A stretch of DNA of 38,368 nucleotides. It comes from Pelargonium cotyledonis. Lineage: Eukaryota; Streptophyta; Magnoliopsida; Geraniales; Geraniaceae. The stretch lies in contig JAYMTA010000132.1 of NCBI GenBank assembly GCA_036897625.1, forward strand, positions 1 to 38,368. The letters are read 5' to 3'. This document shows positions 10,801-19,751 of this stretch, one piece after another; positions within the stretch are counted from its first letter, which is position 1; every line of letters begins with the position of its first letter. Below the pieces are notes generated by a model. The model searched no databases. It worked only from the letters and a program-made list of their open reading frames with translations, and was not told where the DNA came from. The position numbers were made by a program, and so were the translations under genes.

Positions 10801-13224
10801 GATAGATTAGGTCAGCTCAATTATATTGAGAGATCCTATAGTTGAATTTAATCTTAATTATTCGTTATTAGTGATCTGCATGCTTAAGAGTTCAACTTCC
10901 CCACAGTATTGCATTTGTTTCATTTAACCTGATCAGTGAATGATTTTACCTTTTCAAATACTTTTCATTGGAAATTGATAAGAAGACAACAAAAGTACTT
11001 GAACAGCTTACTTTGTTCCATATGCTTACCAGTTTGGAGTGATTGGCAGTATTAATATGTTATTCCCTTTTGTTTAAACTTTTAGCAGTTACTTGGTACA
11101 TTCTTAGTTATTAGAATTACTTGTTGCCCAGAAGTATCTGGTATTTTCTTAAGAAAGTAAGGAATATGAGCCTATGAGTTTTTGGCTTAGAGTGAGCCCC
11201 ACCAATCAAATTAAAACATCTCATCAAAACTCAAGTAACCCAAAGGTCATCGGGCTTTCCCTAACAAACTCTCTGTGGTGGGTATGGGTGATAACTATTG
11301 AGGTGACATATTTCAAATGGTTTATTTATTGGTTTTGATTAATTTTTCTTCTTTGTGAATTATAGAACAATGACATTATTTATTTTGTACTTGACGCCAT
11401 TCTTGTCTCTCTTTCTCAGTCAGTAGCTGAGGCCAAGAAACAGAGGTTAGAAAGTAGCGGAACAGCAGGAGATTGTAACGAGGATCTGAGCTCGAAGTTT
11501 GAAGTGATGGCAAGAGATGAACAGTCAGTTAAATCATCCACTTGCACTGATGAGGAATGTCCTCCTCTATCTGGACAGACATCTGATGGATGTAAGTATA
11601 TGTATGATGTGGAAAAGGCTTTGTAGAATAGGATTTGAACCCATACCTAAGGCTTAGAAGACCTCTGTCCTATCCATTAGACAATGGATGCGTGCGATAT
11701 TTGCTAATGGACTCGTCTTATATTTGCCTTCCTGTTTCTGGTTCAAAATGTTCTGAGCGTTGGTCTAAATAAGTATTTCTAGTTCTATCGTTTCATTTAT
11801 TCACATATTTATCTACCTTTCGATACTTCGTTTTGATGCCACCTTTGTGGTGAGTGTCAAAGGATGTCCCCACGATATTGTGTTTAATTTTCAGTAACAT
11901 AGCATTAAGCTTTCTACTGGATGATGCAGGTGTGGTGGATGCCGAATTAAGCTGTGCAGCTCTCTCCAAAAGCAAGGTTCCAGAGGAAATAGAAAAGCAA
12001 AGTGGTCCAGCTCAAGTAGACTCTGGTTCATCTCCTGCTGTTGGAGGCTCTCCCAAGAAGCGACCACCGGAAAATGAAGCAATTGTGTGTGATAATAGTA
12101 AGCAACCTCCTGAAAATGGAGCAATTGTGGGTGATAATAGTAAGAGACGACCTGGCCGCAAATCTAAGGATAGGAGTAATCCTAACCTCCCTCGCCGGAC
12201 TTCAAAACGACTTGCTGGTGTCCAAGTAGATCCCGGGCTGGAAGTTAAAATTAACAGTCGAGGTCATCGAGTTGCAGTTAAAGATTCAAATAAGGTAGAA
12301 GCTAGAGAAACAGAATTTTCTATGACTGCTACTTTGGCTCATCAGGCACCTGAAAAGACCGAGCAGCCGGAGGCTGGGCTAGAAACAAAACCTACCAATA
12401 TCGCCCGCACATGCACAGAAGTTTTGCTGGAGTCTAGCAATAGCAAGTATCCTTCTGGGGACTTGACCAGTCCAGGAAAGCTTGATAGAAAGCCGGGAAC
12501 CGGATATGAAATTGAAGATAGGAAAGTATGTGCTTCTGTTTTGCCTTCAGAGAACCCTAGTGATTCAGAAAAGAACAATAGAGGAGACAACAAGTTGCGA
12601 TCCTCCCTCGACCTGCCTTTGGATATTTTGATGGACCCGTGCATCGAATTTGCAATAAAAACTCTCACTGGATCAGCCTTTGATGCTTCTGAAGCAATGG
12701 ATGTTCTGGCAGGGTCAAGCAATACCAAGCAGTGTTCTGGGGACTCGGCTAATCTCGCCACTCCAGCCGATCATGCTGGAAATGGATCTCCTACCTTGCC
12801 TAAAGAGAGCCTTTTCATTCCCGAACAAATCGGTAAAGTTCAAACCGAGAACAAGGAGGCCGAGAAGCGAGGAAACCCGAACCCACTCGATCTGCCTTGC
12901 GAGGATTTCTGGACTGACCCGTGTATTGAATTTGCAGTGAAAACTCTGACCGGTGCAATCCCGCTTGAGTACGATATGAATATCCAGAACATCACTCAGC
13001 AACTCAACACAACACAGTCCCATGGGAACAACGAGGTGACTTTGTCCAATGTTGATATATATCAAGCAGACTTTTGGTGCCCCGTCGATAAGCCCGCGTT
13101 CAAGCAGGTCGACTCTCCCGCCTTAACGCCTCAGTCGGGAAACGTCGGTTTCCCAGGGAATGTTGGGTTCCGAAACGCAGCGGGTGGAACGAGCATGCGG
13201 CCACACAATGGGAGGAGCAAGTGA
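1843..13224 (+). CDS. MBD13: Methyl-CpG-binding domain protein, MBD13-like
   Basis: Six coding exons: 1843-1986, 7313-7447, 7543-7638, 7832-7978, 11420-11591, 11930-13224. All junctions are GT-AG and in frame, giving 1989 bp and 662 aa with stop TGA. MBD modules bind methylated or related DNA in chromatin. Module 1 (residues about 30-69: LPEGW, RRSGKKEKCY, FFSKLEVSRYL) is split by intron 1. Module 2 (about 104-151: LPPGW, YYTDPTTG, FRSMKDALRYV) is split by intron 3. Module 1 has CYLSP where plant MBDs usually have YYxDP, so module 2 looks the better DNA reader. A basic stretch KRRPGRKSK (303-311) and RRTSKRLAG (320-328) resemble an AT-hook or NLS. A 22-23 residue motif ending DPCIEFAxKTLTG occurs twice (about 458-479 and 551-573). 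The ATG at 1843 is chosen as the first ATG in frame with module 1. The nuclear location and the MBD13 subgroup are inference. Confidence 0.88.
3366..3697 (-). mobile_element. TRIM element A (miniature LTR retrotransposon)
   Basis: Two direct repeats, 3366-3473 (108 bp) and 3582-3697 (116 bp), both start TGTTAAACTTG and end ATTAACA, and share the core AAGCTGATAGGTGGAGGG-type block. GCTCTGATACCA (3570-3581) abuts the right repeat. Its reverse complement, TGGTATCAGAGC, is the classic plant primer-binding site for initiator methionine tRNA. A purine-rich tract, read on the minus strand, abuts the left repeat (rc of about 3474-3485). The element is therefore in minus orientation, 332 bp in all, with no ORF. 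The flanking 5-mers match only 3 of 5. The size, LTRs, PBS and PPT together define a terminal-repeat retrotransposon in miniature. Confidence 0.82.
4790..5300 (+). mobile_element. TRIM element B (miniature LTR retrotransposon)
   Basis: Direct repeats at 4790-4941 (152 bp) and 5152-5300 (149 bp) start (T/G)GTTGAA and end AATTTAACA. A degenerate primer-binding site, TGATATCATAG (compare TGGTATCAGAG), starts at 4942, directly after the left repeat. A polypurine tract, AAGGGGGAG, sits at about 5143-5151, directly before the right one. The flanking 5-mers ATAAC (4785-4789) and AAAAC (5301-5305) match 4 of 5. Total length is 511 bp in plus orientation, the same sense as the host gene. The 67-codon ORF inside is too short and featureless to be gag. 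The LTR sequence differs from TRIM A, so this is a separate family. Confidence 0.8.
8822..9091. mobile_element. Stowaway-like MITE (Tc1/mariner)
   Basis: The terminal inverted repeats are about 35 bp. The left end reads CTTCATCCGTCCCAAATTAA and the right end, reverse-complemented, reads CTCTCTCCATCCCAAACTAA. Both continue into TTGTCCACTTTCT. The ends sit between TA dinucleotides (8820-8821 and 9092-9093), the expected TA target duplication. The length is 270 bp and there is no coding sequence. The termini match the well-known plant CTCCCTCCGTCCC Stowaway consensus. Confidence 0.88.
9379..9625 (-). mobile_element. TRIM-like element C, short LTRs
   Basis: Two direct repeats begin TGTAAAGAACCAACTCAAC at 9379 and 9556, continue through GATAGTTGAAG and run about 55-65 bp. 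The right one is preceded directly by GACTCTAATACCA, a degenerate reverse complement of the tRNA-iMet primer-binding site. A G/C-rich block after the left repeat may be a decayed polypurine tract. Orientation is minus, and the element lies within the copia remnant. The right boundary is approximate. Confidence 0.6.
11620..11691 (-). pseudogene. Decayed plastid-type tRNA-Arg(UCU) in MBD intron 5
   Basis: Read on the minus strand from 11691, the sequence follows plastid trnR-UCU closely through the D arm (CTAATGGATAGGACAG), the anticodon loop with TCT (around GGTCTTCTAA) and the T arm (GGTTCAAATCC). The 3' half of the acceptor stem no longer pairs with the 5' half, so the gene is probably dead. 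No obvious plastid flanks were recognised. It lies inside intron 5 (11592-11929) in antisense to the host gene. A plastid-to-nucleus transfer is the simplest reading; an old tRNA retrocopy is the alternative. Confidence 0.68.
12064..12147 (+). repeat. 42-bp tandem duplication in the last MBD exon
   Basis: Units 12064-12105 and 12106-12147 are in frame and encode two copies of a 14-residue segment (PPENEAIVCDNSK-type, then PPENGAIVGDNSK-type). They stand just before the basic KRRPGRK stretch. The units are near-identical, which suggests a recent in-frame slippage event in a disordered linker. Confidence 0.85.
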
Positions 13225-14259
13225 GAGCAGAATTAACATAATGTGTACAGTTTAGGAGTCTATGGATGGTCCTTACTGTTTTGCTGTTGTCGGTTGTAGT
13301 TTGGCTTATAAACCTTTACTACTACTTGTTGTCAGCAACTTTTGGAAGCTTTTAACAATGTACTATCAATTTGTTGTATGGTAGATCTCAAATAATTTAA
13401 CAAATCATTTGAAACACTGGGCTGAGCTTATTGTCTGAAATGTGATTATCATTGGATTCTTTTGCTGTGTTATGTTAGTTTCGAGGTTTCAGAATTCTTT
13501 TGTCAAATGATTGGGTGCTTTATAATTTTGCAGATTAAGGGTGTTCATATTTGGGTATGACCAAATTTGAACTAGACCGATTTTTTTAAATAGTAAATGA
13601 CTAGTGAGACCATACATGACTCGGTCGCTCAACATAATAATTAAGAAAAACAAAATTCAATATATTGCAATTTTAGTGTCATATTATTTCGATCAAACTA
13701 ACGTCAATGACCGTTTTGGTATTTATTTGATAGTTCATGATTAAATTTAGGTCAAAATAAAATTTAAGGAATAAAGTGGGTCAAATCCTAATAGCACAAA
13801 GATCATTTTGATGTTTTATTGTTGTAATATTTTTGCATGCTATTGAAACATTCTTCTTTTGTATGATAAAAGTGCTTCCTCACCCCTTCTATTGCTAAAT
13901 TATTCGACTTGACGGATACTTTCGAAACTGTAAATGTCCGAAACCTAGCTCATATTCTCACGTATTTGTGAAAACTTGACTATTACTCAAAACCCGCAAC
14001 CCAATTAGGTCAGGTCTAGGTTACCCTAAACCTGAATTCACACCTCCACTACTTAACTAGAAATCATTTTGAATGAATACACTCTAGTTGAATAAGCTTT
14101 TTCCTACTTTGCATGTCTGAAGAGGACCTTCCATATTGATATTGTTGTCAAACAAAACAAACACTTAATGTCTTGAATACCTGAAATCCGACCCAAATTC
14201 ACATGACCTCAAAGCCCACATTCGGTACAGGAGGGATCCGGGTTTGATCATTTAAAAAA
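13225..14259. other. 3'UTR of the MBD gene and intergenic spacer
   Basis: The sequence after the TGA at 13222-13224 should hold the 3'UTR, probably ending around 13400-13500, though no single polyadenylation signal stands out. The rest is AT-rich with no ORF or RNA gene that I can support. The last nine bases, TTTAAAAAA (14251-14259), are the left target duplication of the adjacent MULE. Confidence 0.5.
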
Positions 14260-14650
14260 GGAAAAAATGTTCATTTTAGTCTCCGTACCATTTAAAAAGT
14301 TTCAATTTAGTCCTTAAACTACAAAGTGATAACTACCAGTCCAAAGTTCAGCCAAGTGTTCGGGTTTAATCCAAACTACCAGAAAAACGTTCCAAAATAG
14401 TTCTTTCTGTGAAATGTATTGACGGAATCCGTTAAGTGCGGTGATTATTTTATCCAACGTGCCAACTCATCAAAATGGTACCAACCCATCAAAATGGGTA
14501 CAAAATTACATTTTAGCCCATGAACAAATGGCCAAATACCCCCCATATCCTTCTTCAACCTCCAACCACCTCACCCCCCTTCGTCGGCCACCGACCTGCC
14601 TCCTCCGTTCACGGCCGTTGTTGGAGCTCAAAAACCAATGCGTTGTCGGG

Positions 14651-14752
14651 TCTCGCCCAAATCTCGTCGGAGCTCGACGACGAAGGTGGGATCTCGCCCA
14701 GATCTCGTCGGAGCTCGACGAAGAAAACGAAACCCAGATGTCGTCGGAGCTC
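14651..14752. repeat. Tandem ~45-bp GC-rich repeats inside the MULE
   Basis: The block CTCGCCCA-ATCTCGTCGGAGCTCGACGA occurs twice in tandem. A third partial copy (GTCGTCGGAGCTCA) follows, ending about 14752. The repeats keep a reading frame open for short stretches on both strands, which explains several overlapping spurious ORFs here. Confidence 0.75.
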
Positions 14753-14798
14753 ATGCTCGATCCAGCGCGTGCTCCACATCCAGAAACCACCGGCGATG

Positions 14799-15115
14799 AC
14801 ACACACACACACTATCAAGACTCACAAGAATCCTGATCCAAGCCAATAGGCGATTTTGATTAATTTCTTGAACAGCCTACAAAAGATGGTGATTACAGTA
14901 CTTAAGCCTAACAGCTCTAACTGATTCTCTAACTACTTCCCAAACTCACCAATCAGAAGCTTACAACTCAGCTACCTGTTACAACTCTAACTAACCAGTT
15001 ACTTATCAAAACGCCAGCGTTTTAGCTTAGATTATTAACCACAAAACGACAACTACTTTTCCAAACGACGTCGCTGCTTCCTTCTTCTTCAATTAAATGC
15101 TTTTGACCGTTAGAA
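14799..15115 (-). mobile_element. Possible LTR fragment nested in the MULE
   Basis: Sequence from the AC microsatellite (about 14800-14813) to about 15115 is lower in GC than the rest of the MULE interior. On the minus strand it resembles the 3' half of a copia-type LTR (GCTGTTCAAGAAATTAATC-type tail and an AAACGACGTCG block). No clean TG...CA ends with a 5-bp duplication were found. The call is tentative. Confidence 0.3.
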
Positions 15116-15987
15116 GCACAGCAGCGAGCTTCAACTGCGACGGCGATCTCGATCTCCAGCTCAGGCTCTCCAGCTACAGGGACAACCGGCGACGAGATCA
15201 ATCCTCGATCCAGATTGTGCCTCTTCCTCGATCCAGATCCAGATAGAGACCACCGACGAGGGGAGCTCCGACGGCGATGGTTCTTCCTCTCGCCAGACCT
15301 GTATCTCCTCCGCTCCCCGTCGACAGCAGTGAGTCGATTGGGTCGATTTTGATTTCTCGTAGGCGAAGACAAGGTCTCACCGGCGAAAGGGGAGTAAAGA
15401 ATAGAGGCGGCTGCGAGGTCTCACCGGCGATGGAGGGCGGTAGCGGTGGCGGACGGCGGAAGGAGGTGGCGGAGGATGGAAATCAACCAAGATAATTCAT
15501 TTTTTTAATTTTTAATTTTATTTATTTGCCACGTCATGTGACAAATCAGCCAATATAATATAAAAAATAAAAATAAAATGCCATATCATTGACAAATCAG
15601 AAAAAAAAACAAAACAAAACAAAAAAAAATTCCAACACAGCCCTAATTAACACATTCCGTCTCCATATTTAACGAAATGTCCTTTCATCAACCAGTTTCA
15701 CGATTCATTTGAACTAAACTCGAACGCTTGGCTGAACTTTGAGCTGCTTATTACTTGTATTTTGAGGAATAATTTGAAAATTTTGGATAATATGGGACTA
15801 AAATGAAAATTTTCCTTTAAAAAAGTATGCAATTATTTTCGTTAAATTTCAGATATTTTTGGTCAAGCTTAGCTTTAGCTATGCTTTGCGCAGTGAGAAT
15901 GGTGAATTGGTAGGCTGTGTGGTCGGTTTGGTTTGGTTGTGTGTGCAGAGACAACAAAGAGGAAGCAACAGCAAGAAGAAGAAGAAG

Positions 15988-18243
15988 ATGCAGATTCGTG
16001 TCAAGTGTAGTTGTGGAGAAAACAAGTGTCCAGAATGGGCAATCGTAGAAATGCAAGGCGTTGTTGAAGCTCAACCCTCATTTCAAGGAACCTTCCACAA
16101 TCTCCAAATCGGACTTCTCTGCCGACCTTTTTCTCAGGTTTTTATCAATTTCATTTCACTTCTATGCTCTTACCGATCACGTTCAACACTCATTTTAGGG
16201 TAAATGTTATTTTAGGGTTTAGGGTTTAGGATATTTTGTAAACTAAGAAAATTTCATAGTTTTGTGTTCTAATTTTTTATTTGATCTTAACTTTTTTTAG
16301 TGGAATTTTGATTGATTTTTGTGTTGCTGTCTCGTAGATTTTACCATGATTTCAATTTTGTAAATAAAAACATCTTTATTGTCTAATGTTGTTATTCATA
16401 GTTTCAGATTTGTTTGAGGGAGAAAAATCATAGTTTTTGAAATGTGTAGGCTTTTTTTTTTCTTCTTCTTCTTCATTATAGTCCATAACTAACTTTTAGA
16501 ATGTTTTGTTCCGACTTACATTAAGCAACTTAATTGTAAATTTGTCATTGTGGTTCAGGAAAACTATACTTTTACTGTTGGGTATCATGAGTTGATGGGG
16601 ACAAAAGTTCTCTTGAAGAAGCCATTGTTGGTACTAAAGAAAATAAAGACTATGGAAGCTGACCAGGGAAGTGAAACCGATTCTTCCGGGGTAGAATTGG
16701 AAGTTGTTGGAATTATAAGGCAACAAATTTTGTTCAGGACCAGACCCAAAGCCCTAATATCACGTAAGCTTCGAATGATTTTATTTTTGGTACCGGTTTT
16801 CTGTTTCAATTTTCCATTTGAAACGGCTTTGGTGTTATTATTTTGTTTACGAGTTTAGTACTTATCACTCTTTTGAGATTTAGTTACCATATGTTTGAAC
16901 ATGGTGTGTGTGAATGGTTGACCGTTTTTAGCTTGTAATGTTTAAGATGATGGTGAAGATCTTGTAGATTTTGCAAGAGGATAGTATTCAACTACTTTTG
17001 TTTTGTTTATTTTCTTCTTGCTTCACCCTATTACCACTCGGAGTCTTCAGTTTTACTGTGGGCAGTTGTTAATTATCTTTCCTTTCTCCTTCTAGATAGA
17101 TAATTTGTATTTCATATATTTCCTTTCTTCTTCTAGATAGATTATTTGTATTTCTAATATTTCCTTCTTCATGTTCTTTTTGTTCTCATTCCTCATGCAA
17201 AGTTCATACTTGCATGCCGGGGGTGCATCTCATAAGAAAATCCTAATCTCTTGTTTTTCTTTTTCTTGAGCAGTTTTCATGCTAGGAAAATATATGAACT
17301 TTTAAGTTCAAATTTTGGCAGGATTAGTATAAGGAAGTGATAATGATGAAACATATTTTGGCGATTTTATGTAGCCCCCTCGTACTATTACCCTGAACAC
17401 ATTACTAGCTCGTTTTTTTTTTCTTTTTTATTGACATTTAACTATCCTTAAGTTTAGTCCCCTTATTTCTATATATTTTCTGAAATCAACCCCTTATTTC
17501 TGCAGTTAAATTTGAACAAAAGTTGATGAATAGCGTTTGTGGAAGCTTCACTCGCGTCAAAATCCTCTCCTGCCATTTTTATTTATTTATATGCACTCAT
17601 TTTCTTACAAATTAGTAGTTATAGACAAGTATGGCATTTTGGACCTCAAACATGAAATGTGAAAAGAAACTCCATCACTTGGAAGAATTAGAACTAAGCA
17701 AAGTTTCATTGTCATTTAGAATTCAAATATTGTCTCTTAAATGGACCATGTTAATTCCAGATATGTTATCATTGATAACATCTTTTGGCATATTCGTGAT
17801 CCATGTCATAGCTAAACAATATGTTAGTTATTGTGATCTATGTCATATAGCTGAGAAAAGATTTTACTTTGCACTTCAATTGCAACCTATTGATTCTTAC
17901 ATGCCTAGTTTGCTCATCTGCCATTTCTCTTAGCCTTCCCGCTAAAGATTTTGGGTTGCATTTGGATATATATATATTTTGTTAAGGGATAATAATCAGG
18001 AATTGGAATGATATTTGTATTAAGACTTTTTGGTCATGAAAATGGATTTGAAATGAGAGTATCATCCTATTCCCATTCTTGATTTCCCGTTCAAATTTTA
18101 TAATTCAAATGCTATCTTGATGTTTATGAACACTTCGCATTATGGAGTCATCTAAGTAAAAATTGAGTATTTCTCTCATTTTAATCGTAATCAATTTTCT
18201 CTCTTTTCTTTCAGGACCGCCACCAGTTGTTAAAAAGGAATGA
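15988..18243 (+). CDS. CTF8: Chromosome transmission fidelity protein 8 (CTF8)
   Basis: Three exons: 15988-16137, 16559-16763, 18215-18243, all GT-AG and in frame, total 384 bp and 127 aa. Ctf8 pairs with Dcc1 and Ctf18-RFC to load or unload PCNA and support sister-chromatid cohesion in the nucleus. The N terminus (MQIRVKCSCGENKCPEWAIV), the central IGLLCRP, YTFTVGYHEL and LKKPLLVLKK, and the C-terminal IGIIR-like VVGIIRQQILFRTRPKALIS match the plant Ctf8 family along its whole length. The last exon adds only RPPPVVKKE. Intron 2 is 1.45 kb. The ATG follows a run of AAG codons; it is preferred because it begins the conserved MQIRVKC. The MULE ending at 15815 sits in the proximal promoter or 5'UTR. 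The gene looks intact. Confidence 0.9.
17081..17162. repeat. Tandem ~47-bp duplication in CTF8 intron 2
   Basis: Two adjacent units share CCTTTCT(C/T)CTTCTAGATAGAT, then ATTTGTATTTC. The sequence is pyrimidine-rich and non-coding, and no function is seen. The rest of intron 2 (16764-18214) is AT-rich and contains no gene. Confidence 0.6.
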
Positions 18244-19605
18244 ATCAGTGAACCTGGTTCTGTTCTGCCAAACTAATTAGCATGAAGTCAAAATATATGT
18301 GTCCGCGGTGCTATTTTTGGAATGAGAATGAGAATCAAGAATGAGAATGTGAACGAGAACCGAATTGATACGAATCCACTTTATAGGTCTGTTTCTTCAA
18401 AATATGCCTCATTTTCTTTCAATATCAGATTGAGTTTATTAATTTTTGGATTAATTTTATCGTTTTTGGGTATCATGGTTGTTTACGATAGTTCTCATGT
18501 TGTCACCCATTCTATTCATTTGATTTTTGATTTGAATTATGAATTATGGGCTCAAGAGATGTGATGTTTTTTGAAAGGCAAACTTTTTTGCCGCGTTGTT
18601 ACCGATGAAAATCTTTAACCCACAAAACAAGATGATGAGACAGAAGCTAATTATACTGATAAATTTGAACAGAAGTATAGTAAAAATCATCAGATCCTAA
18701 TTTTCATGCATATACTGATAATTCTCAATCTTAATTTTTCAATATTCGAAGTTTGTACCATCTAACTTAACTTATCGATCTTCACCTTTCTATCTTCTGT
18801 TATTGCTCCTACTCGGTAGAAACTCTAACTCGGGCTCTAATACCACTTGTTATGAAAATTAGGGCTTTACTCCAATAACTTTTTTTTGTTTAAATCATAC
18901 CCCAAGAACTTTAATTGCATTCACGCCGTGGAAATTCTCTTATATGGGATCACAATCGATGGATGCACGAACAAAAACAGAATCAAACAATCAACGATAA
19001 CCACATTCAGTTAATTAGATTCGGTTTTTGTGCCTTCTCTCATCCATGGAATCCTCCGACTTGCTTCGACTCACTTTTCCTTCATCCATCTTGTTCCACA
19101 CTCTAATAACTACTTGCTATTAGTGAATGATAAGAAGATTGTAACTCATAAAAAGTGAATAGCTTGGGTTTAAGTCGCAATAAAGCATTTTCATCTCTCT
19201 TTATAAATGTGTTTTGTGGTGATCGATCCCGAGAGCTCATCTCACAATCTCAGCTTGTGTTGTCATTTAGCCACAACTCATTGGTACTTTGAGGACATTT
19301 TATTAGTTGTTGTCACCGTTAGTAACATCGATATGAACCAATAATCTAATAAAGAAGTAAAATATCTTGCACCATAATTTAAGTTCAAGCACCATATAGG
19401 AAATGGTGTACAAAATGTATCACATAAAATTTTGGCAAGAAAAATGGTTTGCTAGAGATTAAATTGTGGTTGGAATCAATCAAACCTCATTAGTGACCCA
19501 GAGATTATCTAGCTTTTACTAATTAGAAACAAATCCCACAAAATAGTGTCATACCTAAAAAAAATTGACCCAAATAACAAAAGTCCGACATCTTTTGTAC
19601 CCATT
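18244..19605. other. CTF8 3'UTR and spacer before the pectinesterase gene
   Basis: The first few hundred bases are likely the CTF8 3'UTR, including a GAGAATGA-type simple repeat at about 18320-18362. GCTCTAATACCA near 18835-18846 looks like another degenerate, reverse-oriented tRNA-iMet primer-binding site followed by CTTGTTA, so an old LTR element may be present. Its repeats were not found. No gene was seen. Confidence 0.4.
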
Positions 19606-19608
19606 TGT

Positions 19609-19618
19609 AGTATAAATT
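19609..19618 (+). promoter_or_regulatory. Candidate TATA box of the pectinesterase gene
   Basis: AGTATAAATT lies about 140 bp upstream of the ATG at 19752. This spacing allows a transcription start near 19640 and a 5'UTR of about 110 bp that includes an A-tract (about 19674-19691). It is supported by motif and position only. Confidence 0.5.
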
Positions 19619-19751
19619 GTCCCACAACATTCCTTGCACACTGTTCAAAACCCAAGGGGGCAAACAAATCTTTAAAAAAAAAAAAAAAAAAGCAATTAAT
19701 AAGCCCCTAATAGTTTGTGTATTTTTAATTTTTGTTAATATAGGATCAAAG

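Larger units (their letters stand above)
7979..11419 (+). other. Intron 4 of the MBD gene (3.4 kb, nested TEs)
   Basis: Donor GTAAGT at 7979; acceptor CTTTCTCAG at 11411-11419. The intron contains a Ty1/copia remnant in antisense, a Stowaway-like MITE (8822-9091) and a TRIM-like element (from 9379), each described separately. A possible solo copia-type LTR starts with TGTTAGAATCC near 10672 and runs to about 10800. The remainder is AT-rich with no gene seen. Confidence 0.7.
14260..15815. mobile_element. Non-autonomous MULE (Mutator-like) with 9-bp TSD
   Basis: The element is flanked by a perfect 9-bp duplication, TTTAAAAAA (14251-14259 and 15816-15824), the length typical of Mutator-like elements. 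The termini are long diverged inverted repeats (about 14260-14440 and 15650-15815). The left starts GGAAAAAATGTTCATTTTAG and the right, reverse-complemented, starts GGAAAATTTTCATTTTAG. Both share AAAGTTCAGCCAAG and GACGGAAT blocks. The interior (about 14560-15495) is GC-rich, unlike its surroundings, and contains CGTCGGAGCTCGACGA repeats and broken ORFs but no transposase. This fits a Pack-MULE that captured gene sequence, but I do not recognise the donor. It ends 172 bp before the CTF8 start codon. Confidence 0.87.

Noticed and set aside
11620..11691. Functional tRNA-Arg gene
   Set aside because: The two acceptor-stem halves do not pair, so a working tRNA is unlikely despite good internal arms.
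12342..13065. Antisense frames (139 and 116 codons) over the last MBD exon
   Set aside because: They are shadows of a long intron-free coding exon; the sense frame carries the conserved repeats and basic motifs.
14441..14849. Overlapping 100-131 codon ORFs on both strands as MULE-encoded proteins
   Set aside because: They arise from the CGTCGGAGCTC tandem repeats, overlap in all frames and show no transposase or other domain.
18322..18564. 80-codon ORF after CTF8
   Set aside because: Its first part is a GAGAATGA-type simple repeat and the rest is hydrophobic AT-rich translation in the likely CTF8 3'UTR.
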